NCBI GenBank assembly: GCA_051710585.1
Contig: JBPESP010000007.1
Coordinates: 1-18,382 of the forward strand
DNA length: 18,382 nt
Origin: JBPESP01 sp051710585
Lineage (GTDB): Bacteria > Pseudomonadota > Gammaproteobacteria > Enterobacterales > Enterobacteriaceae
Reading direction: 5' to 3'
The position numbers and the translations under genes are program-made. Positions within the stretch are counted from its first letter, which is position 1, and each line of letters starts with the position of its first letter. This document shows positions 1-8,837 of the stretch, piece by piece. The notes under the pieces were generated by a model. It was not told where the DNA came from and searched no databases. It was given only the letters and a program-made list of their open reading frames with translations.

Positions 1-330
1 TTATTCCAGCAATAATACTGACCGTGCTAGTAGAAGATCGGCGCCAATGTTCATTCTACGCGCGCCCTTATCCGGCGAACGAGTGTCGGTACGTTTCGGC
101 CCTGTGCACGGTCTATTGTACATTATGTGGCGACGGCACGGCCGAACGTTAAAAAAAATCTGGCAAGAGTTGGACATTCTACCATGGCGACGTAACCACA
201 TACCTTTTATTTCCGACAATTCCGCGAAGGTATTGAGCATTAACTGTAGCAGATGAACTGAGGAAATTAATTGGTGAATACTTTTATCAAGTCCTATATC
301 TATAATTACGCATATGATGATAAAAAGTAA
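1..330 (+). pseudogene. tilS: tilS remnant (tRNA(Ile)-lysidine synthetase), 3' part
   Basis: TilS converts C34 of the AUA-reading tRNA(Ile) to lysidine, an essential decoding step in most bacteria. An open stretch at about 47-256 translates to pieces matching the TilS C-terminal domain: GERVSVRFGPVHGLLYI (E. coli has EAVSVRFKAPGLLHI) followed by RTLKKIWQELDILPW (E. coli RKLKKIWQELGVPPW). Upstream the frame is closed, with TAA and TGA by position 30, and no start is visible. After 256 only vague similarity continues. The 5' two thirds would lie left of the window edge. It is on the plus strand and converges on the ldcC relic, whereas E. coli tilS is co-oriented with accA, so a local inversion or a lineage-specific order is possible. 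A functional short C-terminal protein is unlikely because the catalytic N-terminal PP-loop domain is not in this frame. The minus-strand ORF over the same bases is a shadow. Confidence 0.8.
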
Positions 331-429
331 GGAAGCTCCGTGTACAAGTTCAGAAGTATATATATTACGCATCCGATTCTAGCGGACAATAAGACCGCCT
401 TTTTAACAATCCCGGTTTACCAGATTTTT

Positions 430-1726
430 TTAAAAAAAGATCTTCGACTCTTGACGTAAACCATGGTTCCTTACGAAAACACAGCGCTCTATCAATGAAG
501 AGTTTGATAAGTCGGTGCCCCGCTTTGTGCTGAATTATACTATCTCTGCGGGCATTACGTGGAGGCTACAATGCCCGTAATAATGGAGAAGCTGATAGTG
601 TAAAATCATGTATGCTTCATTAAAAGTGCGTTTATCATAATAACTTTAATATGGATAGCTGAGATCTATGAAAAGGCAGCTAGTAATTTATACCTCTATT
701 ATGTATCAAAAATGACTCTATCATAGGGATCTATTCCTTGCTTATGCCGCTTTTGCTGTAATAGATAAGATGAAAATTGGTGTACAGCACACACCCATGA
801 GGAATATCAAAATGGGATTATGACGGGAAGCCCAGTGTCTTTTTGATATATTGTATTATTATATAGTAGGCTATCATAGGTTGAATTGGTAATCATTGAA
901 TGCACTACAGGGCAATTGGCCTATAGAGTATGGCTGGCACTTTCTCCGTAAGACTTGCCCAGTTGGATTAGTGCTGAGGAATATCGCTAAAGATGCCGTA
1001 GATATTGGAGCTCGGCATCATATAAATCGTGACGATACACTCATCAACAGATGGACTAGCGACTTATAGCAGTTGCGATTAATCAGCATAATACTGACAG
1101 GGGAGATGATTGACGTATATTCCTACGACTTTATTAGAGGTAAAGGTACTATTAGTTACAATATAACTTTATCTCTACGCTAGAGGTACAGCAATATATT
1201 CTTCCGCTTTAAATATAGTTCAATATTATCCAAAAGTAATCCCATCTTTGTCATAGAAATTGATACATTAGCCTTTAGCGTATTAGCGTCAAAGAAGTTA
1301 TAAGTAGCCTTTATAGGCTTCCTCCTGGAATTTTTTTGATAGGCCTTGCTAACCATATATCCCGAGATACAGAAAGTATATTCCCTTCTTAAAGATAATA
1401 AAAAACTGCTTTTTGTCAGCGGCGATATAATGATATTAATATATTTAGCGGTATATTTTCAGATACGTTAACTGATATAGGCACCTGATTTAAATCGTAT
1501 TCAAAAAAATACAGTACGTGCGCATTTCATTGATATTCGCGTCCGGTAGAGAGTGAGCGCTCATAAACACATATAGCGGCAGGTATTTATTGAACTCATT
1601 TATCACCAGGTAAAAGATCTATGCTATTTTGCTCCCAAATCAAAAATAATTTCTATAGGGTGCGATTTTTTTGCTTAAGTAAAGTCAGTAAATACTGGTT
1701 TGCTGTAGTATGAATGATATGATCAT
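430..1726 (-). pseudogene. ldcC: ldcC/cadA-type lysine decarboxylase pseudogene, 3' truncated
   Basis: Relic of the PLP-dependent lysine decarboxylase that follows accA in enterics. An ATG at 1726 begins a run colinear with the LdcC start (MNIIAIMGPHG...). Reading through stops and frame changes, downstream blocks match in order: IWEQNSIDLL (near 1640), INEFNKYLPLYVFMSAHS (near 1590), NRNCYKSLVHLLM (1042-1080), ITNSTYDSLLYN (about 860-895), HFDIPHG then HLIYYSKSG (near 770-815), VIFDT then KLLAA (near 680-710), and IDRALCFRKE (near 465-495). About 440 of roughly 713 codons are represented. The last third is missing before the tilS relic, so a deletion end lies at about 330-430. Loss of an acid-stress decarboxylase is expected in a host-restricted bacterium. 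The 274 bp between this relic and accA hold nothing recognisable. Confidence 0.92.
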
Positions 1727-2000
1727 CCTGGTAATTCAACCCCTTTGTCTAAATTCTCGTACGAGTTTAGCTTTTTTAAATATCTGATCTGGAAAAATAT
1801 CACAATAATTTTTTTATTCAGAGCATATTTACTAAAGATCGTTAGTATGCTTTTCAAGTTAATGATAAGCATAGATAGCGTTCCCGCTTGCTGACATTTG
1901 GTACTTTGCTGACCTAAAATAAAAATCTACCAGGCGGAAATATAAGGGGGATAAGGAAACATTGGACTCTCCAGTAGGAGAACTCTACCTGCGTCAGCTA

Positions 2001-2960
2001 TCAGCAATAGCCATAATTCATCAGACGGCGATAACGGCGGTTCAGTAACTCTTCCGTATTCAGGCCATCAAGCTCAGCCAAATCCTCCAGTAGCTGTGTT
2101 TTTAGTGAGGCGGCAATAATCGGTATATCACGATGAGCACCGCCCAATGGCTCTGGCACGATGCTATCGATAAGCTCTAGCTCCTTCAAGCGCGAAGCGA
2201 TAATGCCCATGGCTTCAGCGGCGATAGGTGCTTTATCCGTGCTTCTCCATAAAATGGAGGCGCAGCCTTCTGGGGAAATAACAGAATATGTACTATATTG
2301 TAGCATATTTACTTTATCACCTACACCAATCGCTAGGGCCCCACCGGAGCCGCCCTCGCCAATTACGGTGCAAATTACCGGCACGCGCAGGCCTGACATT
2401 TCACGTAGGTTTTTTGCAATAGCTTCGGACTGGCCGCGCTCTTCTGCACCGACTCCCGGGTAAGCACCCGGTGTATCTATGAACGTAAAAAGTGGTAGCT
2501 TGAAACGATCTGCCATCTCCATTAGCCGCAACGCCTTACGATAACCCTCCGGTGCCAACATGCCGAAGTTACGACGGATTTTCTCTTTAGTTTCACGTCC
2601 TTTCTGGTGCCCGATGATCATGACTGGCCATGAATCTAGACGTGCGATACCGCCGACGATAGCTTTATCATCAGCATAAGCGCGATCGCCTGCCAGTTCA
2701 TCAAAATCGGTGAAGATATGGTGGATGTAATCCAGTGTATAGGGACGCATAGGATGGCGTGCCAGTTGAGCAATTTGCCAGGCGCCCAGATCAGAGAATA
2801 TTTTCCGTGTTAACTCTACGCTTTTTTCACGTAGGCGTTCTATCTCTTCATCCAGATTAATATCTAATTTTTCGTCTTGGCGGCTAATTGCGCTCAGCGA
2901 GTCAATTTTCGCTTCTAGCTCTGCAATCGGTTGTTCAAAATCAAGAAAATTCAGACCCAT
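2001..2960 (-). CDS. accA: acetyl-CoA carboxylase carboxyltransferase subunit alpha
   Basis: AccA pairs with AccD to form the cytoplasmic carboxyltransferase that moves the carboxyl group from biotin-BCCP to acetyl-CoA, giving malonyl-CoA for fatty acid synthesis. The 319-residue length equals that of E. coli AccA, and similarity runs end to end, from LNFLDFEQPIAELEAKIDSL at the N terminus to RRLMNYGYC at the C terminus. Family blocks include GHQKGRETKE (117-126), IDTPGAYPGVGAEERGQ (161-177) and the glycine-rich GEGGSGGALAIGVGD (201-215). The ATG is preceded by AAGGAAC at good spacing. It starts 12 bp after the dnaE stop, as in enterics, so the two genes are probably co-transcribed. No canonical terminator is obvious downstream. 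The gene appears intact, showing that at least part of fatty acid initiation is maintained although the neighbouring fabZ is a relic. Confidence 0.99.
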   Translation of the reverse strand: MGLNFLDFEQPIAELEAKIDSLSAISRQDEKLDINLDEEIERLREKSVELTRKIFSDLGAWQIAQLARHPMRPYTLDYIHHIFTDFDELAGDRAYADDKAIVGGIARLDSWPVMIIGHQKGRETKEKIRRNFGMLAPEGYRKALRLMEMADRFKLPLFTFIDTPGAYPGVGAEERGQSEAIAKNLREMSGLRVPVICTVIGEGGSGGALAIGVGDKVNMLQYSTYSVISPEGCASILWRSTDKAPIAAEAMGIIASRLKELELIDSIVPEPLGGAHRDIPIIAASLKTQLLEDLAELDGLNTEELLNRRYRRLMNYGYC

Positions 2961-2972
2961 AATGTTCCTTTA

Positions 2973-5900
2973 TTAGTCAAACTCAAGTTCTACCTGTTCA
3001 TTTCCAAGAACTGTTCGCAAATCATTTAGTAAACGGTCAGTCAGAGTTACACGCCAGGTTACTCCAAAGCGCAACCTCACGCGCGCATCTTGCCGTTGAT
3101 AATAAAGATGGACTGGAATTTTCCCTGATCGATGCGGTTCCAATGATAAACGGAGACGATTGAGAAGCTTGTCATCAATTTGCTTGTCTGTCAAAAAGAT
3201 AGCAAGCCTACGTGCATATTTTTTACGGGCTTCATTAATATCCATTAATTCACGGGCAGCCATCTTCAGGCTACCGTTGAAATCATCGAAGCTAATTTGT
3301 CCTTGAGCGATAAGGATACGGTCTTTCTCCAATAAATGCTGGTATTTTTCAAGCACATCCGTGAATAACATCACTTCTAGACGGCCAGAACGATCGTCGA
3401 GTGTGCATACACCGATTCGGTTTCCCCGTTTGGTCACTATTATACGCGCAGATAACACTAGCCCCACCGCAGTTATAATCTTGCCATGTTCAGTGGGGTG
3501 CATATCCTTCAGACGCACTCCGCCAGTATAGCGTTCAATCTCACGTAGATATTTAGTGATAGGGTGGCCAGTTAAGTAGAGGCCAAGGGTTTCGCGCTCA
3601 CCATCCAAAACCACCTGCTCCGGCCACGGTGCTACGGTACTGTAGGATGATTCCACTACTGCCGGTTCCTCCACCAGTACGCCAAACATATCACCCTGAC
3701 CCATTGCTTCAGCTTTGGCATGCTGATCGGCAGCCTTGAGTGCGTCACTAAGACTATTCATCAGTGCGGCACGGTGCGGCCCAAGACGGTCGAAGGCACC
3801 GGACATAATTAGTTTTCCAAGAACCCGACGATTAAGTTTTTTGATATCGGTACGTGCGCACAGATCGAATAATTCACGGAAGTATCCGTCCTGGTTACGC
3901 ACCTCGATTATCGCTTTGATGGTTCCTTCCCCCACCCCTTTGATAGCTCCAATTCCGTAGACTATCTCGCCTTCTGGGTTAACGTGAAAATGGTACTGCC
4001 CGCTATTGATATCCGGTGGTAGGACCTTGAGGCCCATACGCAGACATTCGTCAACTAACCCAACCAGCTTTTCAGTATTGTCCATATCGGCGGTCATCAC
4101 TGCCGCCATGAATTCGGCGGGATAATGGGCCTTTAGCCACAGTGTTTGATACGATACCAGCGCATAAGCTACAGAATGGGATCTGTTAAAGCCATACCCG
4201 GCGAATTTTTCCACTAGATCGAAGATCTTCATAGATAGTTCGCCGTCGATGCCGATATTTTCCGCACCAGATCTGAACACAGAACGCTGTTTAGCCATCT
4301 CTTCCGGTTTTTTTTTACCCATTGCGCGGCGTAGTATGTCCGCACCTCCCAGGGTATAGCCTGCTAGTACTTGGGCTATCTGCATAACCTGTTCCTGATA
4401 AAGGATGATCCCGTAAGTCGGCTCCAATACGGGTTGCAGTGAGGTGTGCTGCCACTCAATATCTGGATAAGAGATCGCTTCACGACCATGCTTACGGTTG
4501 ATAAAGTTATCGACCATTCCAGATTGCAGTGGTCCGGGCCGAAACAGCGCTACTAGCGCTATCATATCCTCGAAGCAGTCTGGTTGCAGGCGCTTTATCA
4601 GATCCTTCATACCTCGCGATTCCAGCTGGAATACAGCAGTTGTTTCAGAGTGCTGCAGTATATCGAAGCTTTTCTTATCATTCAAAGGGATAGTAGCGAT
4701 ATCAATGGGCTCCAAACCCTGATATGCATGGCGGGTATTGATCATATCCAGCGTCCAGTTGATGATAGTCAGGGTACGTAGGCCAAGGAAGTCAAACTTT
4801 ACCAGACCGGCGCATTCCACATCGTTTTTATCGAACTGTGTTACTGGATGATTGCCATCACTATCACAGTAAAGCGGTGTAAAATCAGTAATTTTTGTTG
4901 GTGCGATAACCACTCCACCGGCGTGTTTTCCGACGTTACGGGTTACTCCTTCAAGCTTGCGCGCAATATCAATCAGTGTCCTAACTTCTTCGTCTGTATC
5001 GTAAATCGCTTGCAATTGCGGTTCAACGATAAAAGCTTTTTCCAACGTCATACCGGGGTCTGGAGGCACTAGCTTTGAGATGCGATATACAAAACCGTAA
5101 GGATGCCCCAGCACTCGCCCGACGTCGCGGATTACCGCTTTTGCTGCCATGGTGCCGAAAGTGATAATCTGCGAAACCGCGTCGCGACCGTAGGTTTCAG
5201 TCACGTGATTAATTACTAGATCGCGTTTTTCCATGCAAAAGTCGACGTCAAAGTCTGGCATCGATACGCGTTCTGGGTTCAGAAAACGTTCAAATAGTAG
5301 ATCAAATTCCAGCGGGTCAATATCGGTGATATTCAGCGCATAGGCCACAAGCGAGCCTGCGCCGGATCCGCGTCCAGGTCCGACTGGGATGCCGTTATCC
5401 TTCGCCCACTGGATAAACTCCATGACGATCAGGAAGTAACCGGGGAATCCCATCTGGTTTATTACCTGCAATTCGGTAGCCAGACGTTCATTATAGTCCG
5501 GCCGTTTTTTCTGTCGCATATCAGCATCGGGGAATAGGAATTCCAACCTTTCCTCCAACCCTTCATGCGCACATTTAACTAGATAATCTTCGCTGGATAT
5601 TTCACCAGTCGGGAATTGCGGCAGAAAATATTTCCCGAGACGAATAGTGACGTTACAACGTCGTGCGATTTCCACGCTGTTAGCTAGCGCTTCTGGCAGA
5701 TCGATAAACAGCTCGCACATCTCTTCCTCGCTACGCATGTACTGCTGCAAACTGTAATTCTGCGGTCGTTTGGCGTCATCCAGGGTAAAGCCATCATGAA
5801 TTGCCACTCGGATTTCGTGGGCGTCAAAATCGTCTGGACTGATAAAACGCACATCATTAGTAGCTATGACCGGTAGTCCCCGCCGAGCCGCTAGTTCAAC

Positions 5901-6455
5901 TGCAGCATGTAGGTATCTTTCTTCATCCATTCGGCCGGTTCGAATAAGTTCCAGATAATATCTGTCGGGGAAATAGCGCTCGTAGAACATTAGACACTTT
6001 TTTACATACGCCATATTGCCACGCATCAGAAATTTGCCAACATCCCCTTTTCGTGCCCCGGATAGCAAAATCAGCCCTTCGTTATACTTAATAAGCCAGT
6101 CGCGATCGATAACCGGACCGCCTGTGCTGTATCCGCGCTTATAAGCATTAGAAATTAACAGGATTAAATGCTGATAGCCGATATTATCAGCCGCCAGAAT
6201 AGTCAATTCCGCCATTGCATCGCCCAGCATCTCGCTTTGTATAAAAAAATCCGCACCAATAATCGGTTTGATGCCGGCGCTATGAGCGCTGTCATAAAAT
6301 TTAACTAGTCCGCATAAATTTGTAAAATCGGTAATAGCTAGCGCCGGCATATGCAGGGCTGCGGCTTTTTTTACTAACGGGTCAATTTTAACTAGCCCAT
6401 CTATCATGGAATAGTCGCTATGTACGTGTAGGTGAATAAAATGTGGTTCGGACAT
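2973..6455 (-). CDS. dnaE: DNA polymerase III subunit alpha
   Basis: Replicative C-family polymerase, catalytic subunit of the Pol III core in the replisome. It has 1160 residues, the same as E. coli DnaE, with no stop or frameshift across 3.5 kb. Domains in order: PHP domain with HLHVHSDYSMIDG (8-20); palm with PGRGSGAGSLVAYAL and the catalytic PDFDVDF (aspartates near 401 and 403) and KFDFLGLRTLT (third aspartate near 555); fingers with LFRPGPLQSGM and AMGKKKPEEMAKQRSVF; a clamp-binding peptide QGDMF near 920-924 (E. coli QADMF); an OB domain with LDDRSGRLEVMLFTD; and the C-terminal EQVELEFD. The start ATG follows a weak GGGTAAACGC. Upstream is the rnhB relic, so any promoter must lie in eroded DNA. 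One oddity is the histidine at position 10 where E. coli has arginine, restoring the HxH of the PHP motif. Confidence 0.99.
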   Translation of the reverse strand: MSEPHFIHLHVHSDYSMIDGLVKIDPLVKKAAALHMPALAITDFTNLCGLVKFYDSAHSAGIKPIIGADFFIQSEMLGDAMAELTILAADNIGYQHLILLISNAYKRGYSTGGPVIDRDWLIKYNEGLILLSGARKGDVGKFLMRGNMAYVKKCLMFYERYFPDRYYLELIRTGRMDEERYLHAAVELAARRGLPVIATNDVRFISPDDFDAHEIRVAIHDGFTLDDAKRPQNYSLQQYMRSEEEMCELFIDLPEALANSVEIARRCNVTIRLGKYFLPQFPTGEISSEDYLVKCAHEGLEERLEFLFPDADMRQKKRPDYNERLATELQVINQMGFPGYFLIVMEFIQWAKDNGIPVGPGRGSGAGSLVAYALNITDIDPLEFDLLFERFLNPERVSMPDFDVDFCMEKRDLVINHVTETYGRDAVSQIITFGTMAAKAVIRDVGRVLGHPYGFVYRISKLVPPDPGMTLEKAFIVEPQLQAIYDTDEEVRTLIDIARKLEGVTRNVGKHAGGVVIAPTKITDFTPLYCDSDGNHPVTQFDKNDVECAGLVKFDFLGLRTLTIINWTLDMINTRHAYQGLEPIDIATIPLNDKKSFDILQHSETTAVFQLESRGMKDLIKRLQPDCFEDMIALVALFRPGPLQSGMVDNFINRKHGREAISYPDIEWQHTSLQPVLEPTYGIILYQEQVMQIAQVLAGYTLGGADILRRAMGKKKPEEMAKQRSVFRSGAENIGIDGELSMKIFDLVEKFAGYGFNRSHSVAYALVSYQTLWLKAHYPAEFMAAVMTADMDNTEKLVGLVDECLRMGLKVLPPDINSGQYHFHVNPEGEIVYGIGAIKGVGEGTIKAIIEVRNQDGYFRELFDLCARTDIKKLNRRVLGKLIMSGAFDRLGPHRAALMNSLSDALKAADQHAKAEAMGQGDMFGVLVEEPAVVESSYSTVAPWPEQVVLDGERETLGLYLTGHPITKYLREIERYTGGVRLKDMHPTEHGKIITAVGLVLSARIIVTKRGNRIGVCTLDDRSGRLEVMLFTDVLEKYQHLLEKDRILIAQGQISFDDFNGSLKMAARELMDINEARKKYARRLAIFLTDKQIDDKLLNRLRLSLEPHRSGKIPVHLYYQRQDARVRLRFGVTWRVTLTDRLLNDLRTVLGNEQVELEFD

Positions 6456-6464
6456 GCGTTTACC

Positions 6465-6700
6465 CGTTAAAAGATTTTAGTACAACAAACGCGTCCATAG
6501 GCTGGTTATTATCGTTAAGTGGCGCTTCCATGCGCCCGCCGGCGCGAATATCACAAGCCTTTCTTAACGTATAACCCAGTAGCATCGGATACTTCGCTAG
6601 TATGCACTATAGGGACATGGCGCCAGAAGCCAGCAAGACGCATCAGTGATATAATTATTTTTTTTGGAGGACTGATTATATAATCGCTGTCCCGGCAACG
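6465..6700 (-). pseudogene. rnhB: possible rnhB remnant (ribonuclease HII)
   Basis: By synteny rnhB should lie between lpxB and dnaE. A stretch just before dnaE, read on the minus strand with stops (*), gives HGSAT*R**PAYGRV. With one extra residue this aligns with the RNase HII C-terminal HGATEHHRRSFGPV, and a GY pair resembling KGYPTAFHLEK lies upstream at about the right distance. The rest of the segment is too eroded to read. At 200-240 bp it is far shorter than the normal 597-bp gene. RNase HII removes ribonucleotides from DNA and is dispensable in many bacteria. The call depends on position plus one short block, so confidence is limited. Confidence 0.45.
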
Positions 6701-6714
6701 CTGGCGAGAGTGGT

Positions 6715-7200
6715 GCTCACCATATACTAAAACTATGCCTGCCGGCTGAATTTATTAACGATATGATAATCTTTAGTGTTAGAAAACATTGCATACAATC
6801 GTTCAGTGATGCACAGAAAATATGAACTCAGTAGTACCGCTCAGTAGCACTGAATAGAACGTGCTTCAGTAGTAGTATAAAGCGTATGGCCAGTAAACTA
6901 GCAGGGAGCATTCTACCAGTAGTCGTAAAGGTTTTATCGAAAAATTGTAAAAAGGCCAGTATGTCATTGCTGATGTAATGGGTAATGCGGATAGGCGCAG
7001 CTACTTGAGGCGGCCTTCCAGAGTAATTGTAAAATCCGGTGCATAAATACTGGTTAAAGACGTCGGGATGGACTGCGATAAAATTTGAGATTAAAGCGCG
7101 CCTAATATATCCCGTCACACAAGCCACTCGACTGCCTCTATCTTGCTAATCCTTCTTAGCGCTTTCATATCATACTAGACTTCTGTTTCTTTGCCTACGG
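6715..7200 (-). pseudogene. lpxB: lpxB pseudogene (lipid A disaccharide synthase)
   Basis: LpxB condenses UDP-diacylglucosamine with lipid X in lipid A synthesis. The frame at 6828-7127 preserves YIRRALISNF then HPDVF, RITHYIS and ILAFLQFFDKTF, matching E. coli LRRLLHIRADL, KPDVF, KTIHYVS and LVLAFLPFEKAF. The 20-odd residues between HYVS and LVLAFLPF, including the conserved SVWAW, are deleted without breaking the frame. Further upstream, GKETEV near 7190 resembles the AGETSG start motif. IQPAGIVL near 6730 lies at the position of the C-terminal EQAAQAVLEL. Only about 490 bp of a normal 1149 remain. The 99-residue ORF here is therefore a fragment of a dead gene. It lies between the lpxA and rnhB relics, as in enterics. 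Confidence 0.87.
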
Positions 7201-7204
7201 ACGG

Positions 7205-7620
7205 GGGGATTTAAACGCTGATGAAGCGAGCCTCTAGAAAATGACCGCGTAGCGCATGCATCATCTAGGTATGCTGAATATATTCCCTGACCTTTCGTCG
7301 GCTACCAGACTGATAGTGGTGCGGCTCGTACTGATATAGTTTACTGAATAATTCCACGCTGGAACCGGGACAGAAAGTCTAAGATTGTGGCCCAATAAAA
7401 AAGTTAAACTTTCTCTAAATTCGGTTAGAGTCCCTAATTGCAACCCACGTAGGGTTTGCAGGCATATTTTAGATCCTGATTAACGTTATTCATTGAAGCG
7501 AACAGATCAATTTGTTATCTTTAGCTATACGAGTAATCCCGGTCACTTAATAAAAAACGTGCCAACATTCACATCTGCGTGAATGATAGTGTCATCTTCT
7601 AAATGGTGCTAAAATATATA
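7205..7620 (-). pseudogene. lpxA: lpxA pseudogene (UDP-GlcNAc acyltransferase)
   Basis: LpxA makes the first acyl transfer of lipid A synthesis. Near 7465-7500 the minus strand reads ASMNNVNQDLKYACKP, matching LpxA ASIGEVNQDLKYAGEP. It is followed by IRDSNRI*RK, matching IGDRNRIRES, with a stop inside (about 7405-7442). In another frame, upstream residues TRIAKDN match TKIGRDN. The 60-residue frame at 7261-7443 ends in a block, YISTSRTTISLVADE, colinear with the C-terminal helical region LIYRSGKTLDEVKPE. The central hexapeptide repeats with the catalytic histidine (H125 in E. coli) are deleted. About 415 of 789 bp remain. Frameshifts, stops and the lost active site make it non-functional. Confidence 0.88.
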
Positions 7621-7639
7621 GGGATATTGGTGGATCAAA

Positions 7640-7815
7640 TATTTAGACTGTCCGACAACAGGGGTACATTATAGACGCTTCGAAAGATACTTGTCAGGAA
7701 TTTTGACAATACCTGTGAAACACATAACCCCCCTTAAATATAATAATAGATCGCCAGGTTAAGAGTGTTATTCCTGTATAATCGGATCTCTATTAAGGGA
7801 GAGGCGAAAGCGATT
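7640..7815 (-). pseudogene. fabZ: possible fabZ remnant (3-hydroxyacyl-ACP dehydratase)
   Basis: fabZ is expected directly after lpxD. The best trace is near 7660-7705, where the minus strand reads FLTSIFRSVYNVPLL. This keeps F, L, N and P at the spacing of FabZ FLRAVKNVSVNEPFF. The rest, including the catalytic His and Glu segments, is missing or unreadable, and only about 180 bp of 456 remain before the lpxA relic. The match is short and the call leans on synteny. No alternative gene is visible here. If correct, an essential fatty acid elongation enzyme is gone from this locus, with FabA elsewhere as one possible substitute. Confidence 0.4.
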
Positions 7816-7823
7816 GGTTTTTG

Positions 7824-8834
7824 CTATTTTTTCTCGATAGCCTTTATTCTTTTCCGCATCTCGCTAAGATTTATAACTAATGCGACAGTCTTCCGCCATT
7901 CTTTATTTGGTTGTAGCGGTATCCCGGATGAGTAGACGCCGGGCTTTCTTATCGGGCGCATTACCATGCCCATACCGGTTACCGTGACTTTATCGCAGAT
8001 ATCCATATGGCCATTGATGACGCTTGCGCCACCAATCATGCAATAGCGACCAATGGTTAAGCTACCCGCCATAATAACACCGCCGGCTACTGCAGTATTA
8101 TCACCAATAACCACGTTATGTGCAATCTGGCACTGATTATCAATAATTACGCCATTGCCGATGCGGGTATCATCCAGCGCGCCACGATCGATGGTAGTAC
8201 AAGCACCGATTTCAACTCGATCGCCAATAATAACGCGGCCTAGTTGCGGTATTTTAATCCACTTACCGCGATCGTTAGCATAGCCAAAGCCGTCTGCACC
8301 GATTACGCTACCAGATTGAATCAGGCAATGCTCGCCGATGGAAATACCGTGATAAACGGTGACGTTAGCCCATAAACGCGTGCCGGTACCAATTTTGGTA
8401 TTTTTACCGACAAAACAACCAGGGCCAATTATCACGTCATCCCCGAGCACGACGCCAGATTCGATCACAGCGTTAGCGCCAACTGCTACCCGCTGTCCCA
8501 AAGTTGCATCCGCCGCAATAACCGCCCCTGCGCCGATATCCTTGGCGGGTTTTGGCGTGGTGTCCATTAACTGCGCCATACGGGCGTAAGTTAGGTAAGG
8601 GTTGCTAACTACCAGCGCGGCACCGGCGAAGAAACGCAGACTATCAGCAGTAAGCACCACCGCCGACGCCTGACAGGAAGAGAGTTTTTCACGAAAGCGC
8701 TTATCCGAGAGAAATGTAATTTGGCCCGATTGCGCGCTACCCATGGAGGCAATGCCAGTAATGACAATATCGCCATCACCGTGCAATTGTGCATCCAACT
8801 GCTGTGCTAAATCAGCCAGTCGAATTGGAGACAT
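7824..8834 (-). CDS. lpxD: UDP-3-O-(3-hydroxymyristoyl)glucosamine N-acyltransferase
   Basis: LpxD adds the second acyl chain, from hydroxymyristoyl-ACP, in the third step of lipid A synthesis; it acts as a cytoplasmic trimer. It has 336 residues against 341 in E. coli, differing only by a shorter C-terminal tail. The N-terminal substrate-binding domain (MSPIRLADLAQQLDAQLHGD) is followed by a left-handed beta-helix of hexapeptide repeats from about 100 to 295, with the catalytic histidine at 239 in CQIAHNVVIG. Near the end is the conserved VYSSGIPLQPNKEWRK. The ATG starts three bases after the skp stop, so the two are translationally close and surely co-transcribed. The gene is fully open although fabZ, lpxA and lpxB immediately downstream are relics, so its substrate must depend on an LpxA encoded elsewhere, or it is a survivor not yet lost. 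Confidence 0.98.
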   Translation of the reverse strand: MSPIRLADLAQQLDAQLHGDGDIVITGIASMGSAQSGQITFLSDKRFREKLSSCQASAVVLTADSLRFFAGAALVVSNPYLTYARMAQLMDTTPKPAKDIGAGAVIAADATLGQRVAVGANAVIESGVVLGDDVIIGPGCFVGKNTKIGTGTRLWANVTVYHGISIGEHCLIQSGSVIGADGFGYANDRGKWIKIPQLGRVIIGDRVEIGACTTIDRGALDDTRIGNGVIIDNQCQIAHNVVIGDNTAVAGGVIMAGSLTIGRYCMIGGASVINGHMDICDKVTVTGMGMVMRPIRKPGVYSSGIPLQPNKEWRKTVALVINLSEMRKRIKAIEKK

Positions 8835-8837
8835 GAC

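Noticed and set aside
1959..1984. Inverted repeat downstream of accA as a terminator.
   Set aside because: Only about five consecutive pairs form and no T run follows.
4305..4325. Long A run in dnaE (GKKKPEE codons) as a slippage or frameshift site.
   Set aside because: The frame is intact and related dnaE genes encode the same lysine run, so there is no sign of programmed slippage.
6828..7443. Two small minus-strand ORFs (99 and 60 codons) that might be novel proteins.
   Set aside because: Both align with parts of LpxB and LpxA with internal deletions, so they are open stretches of dead genes.
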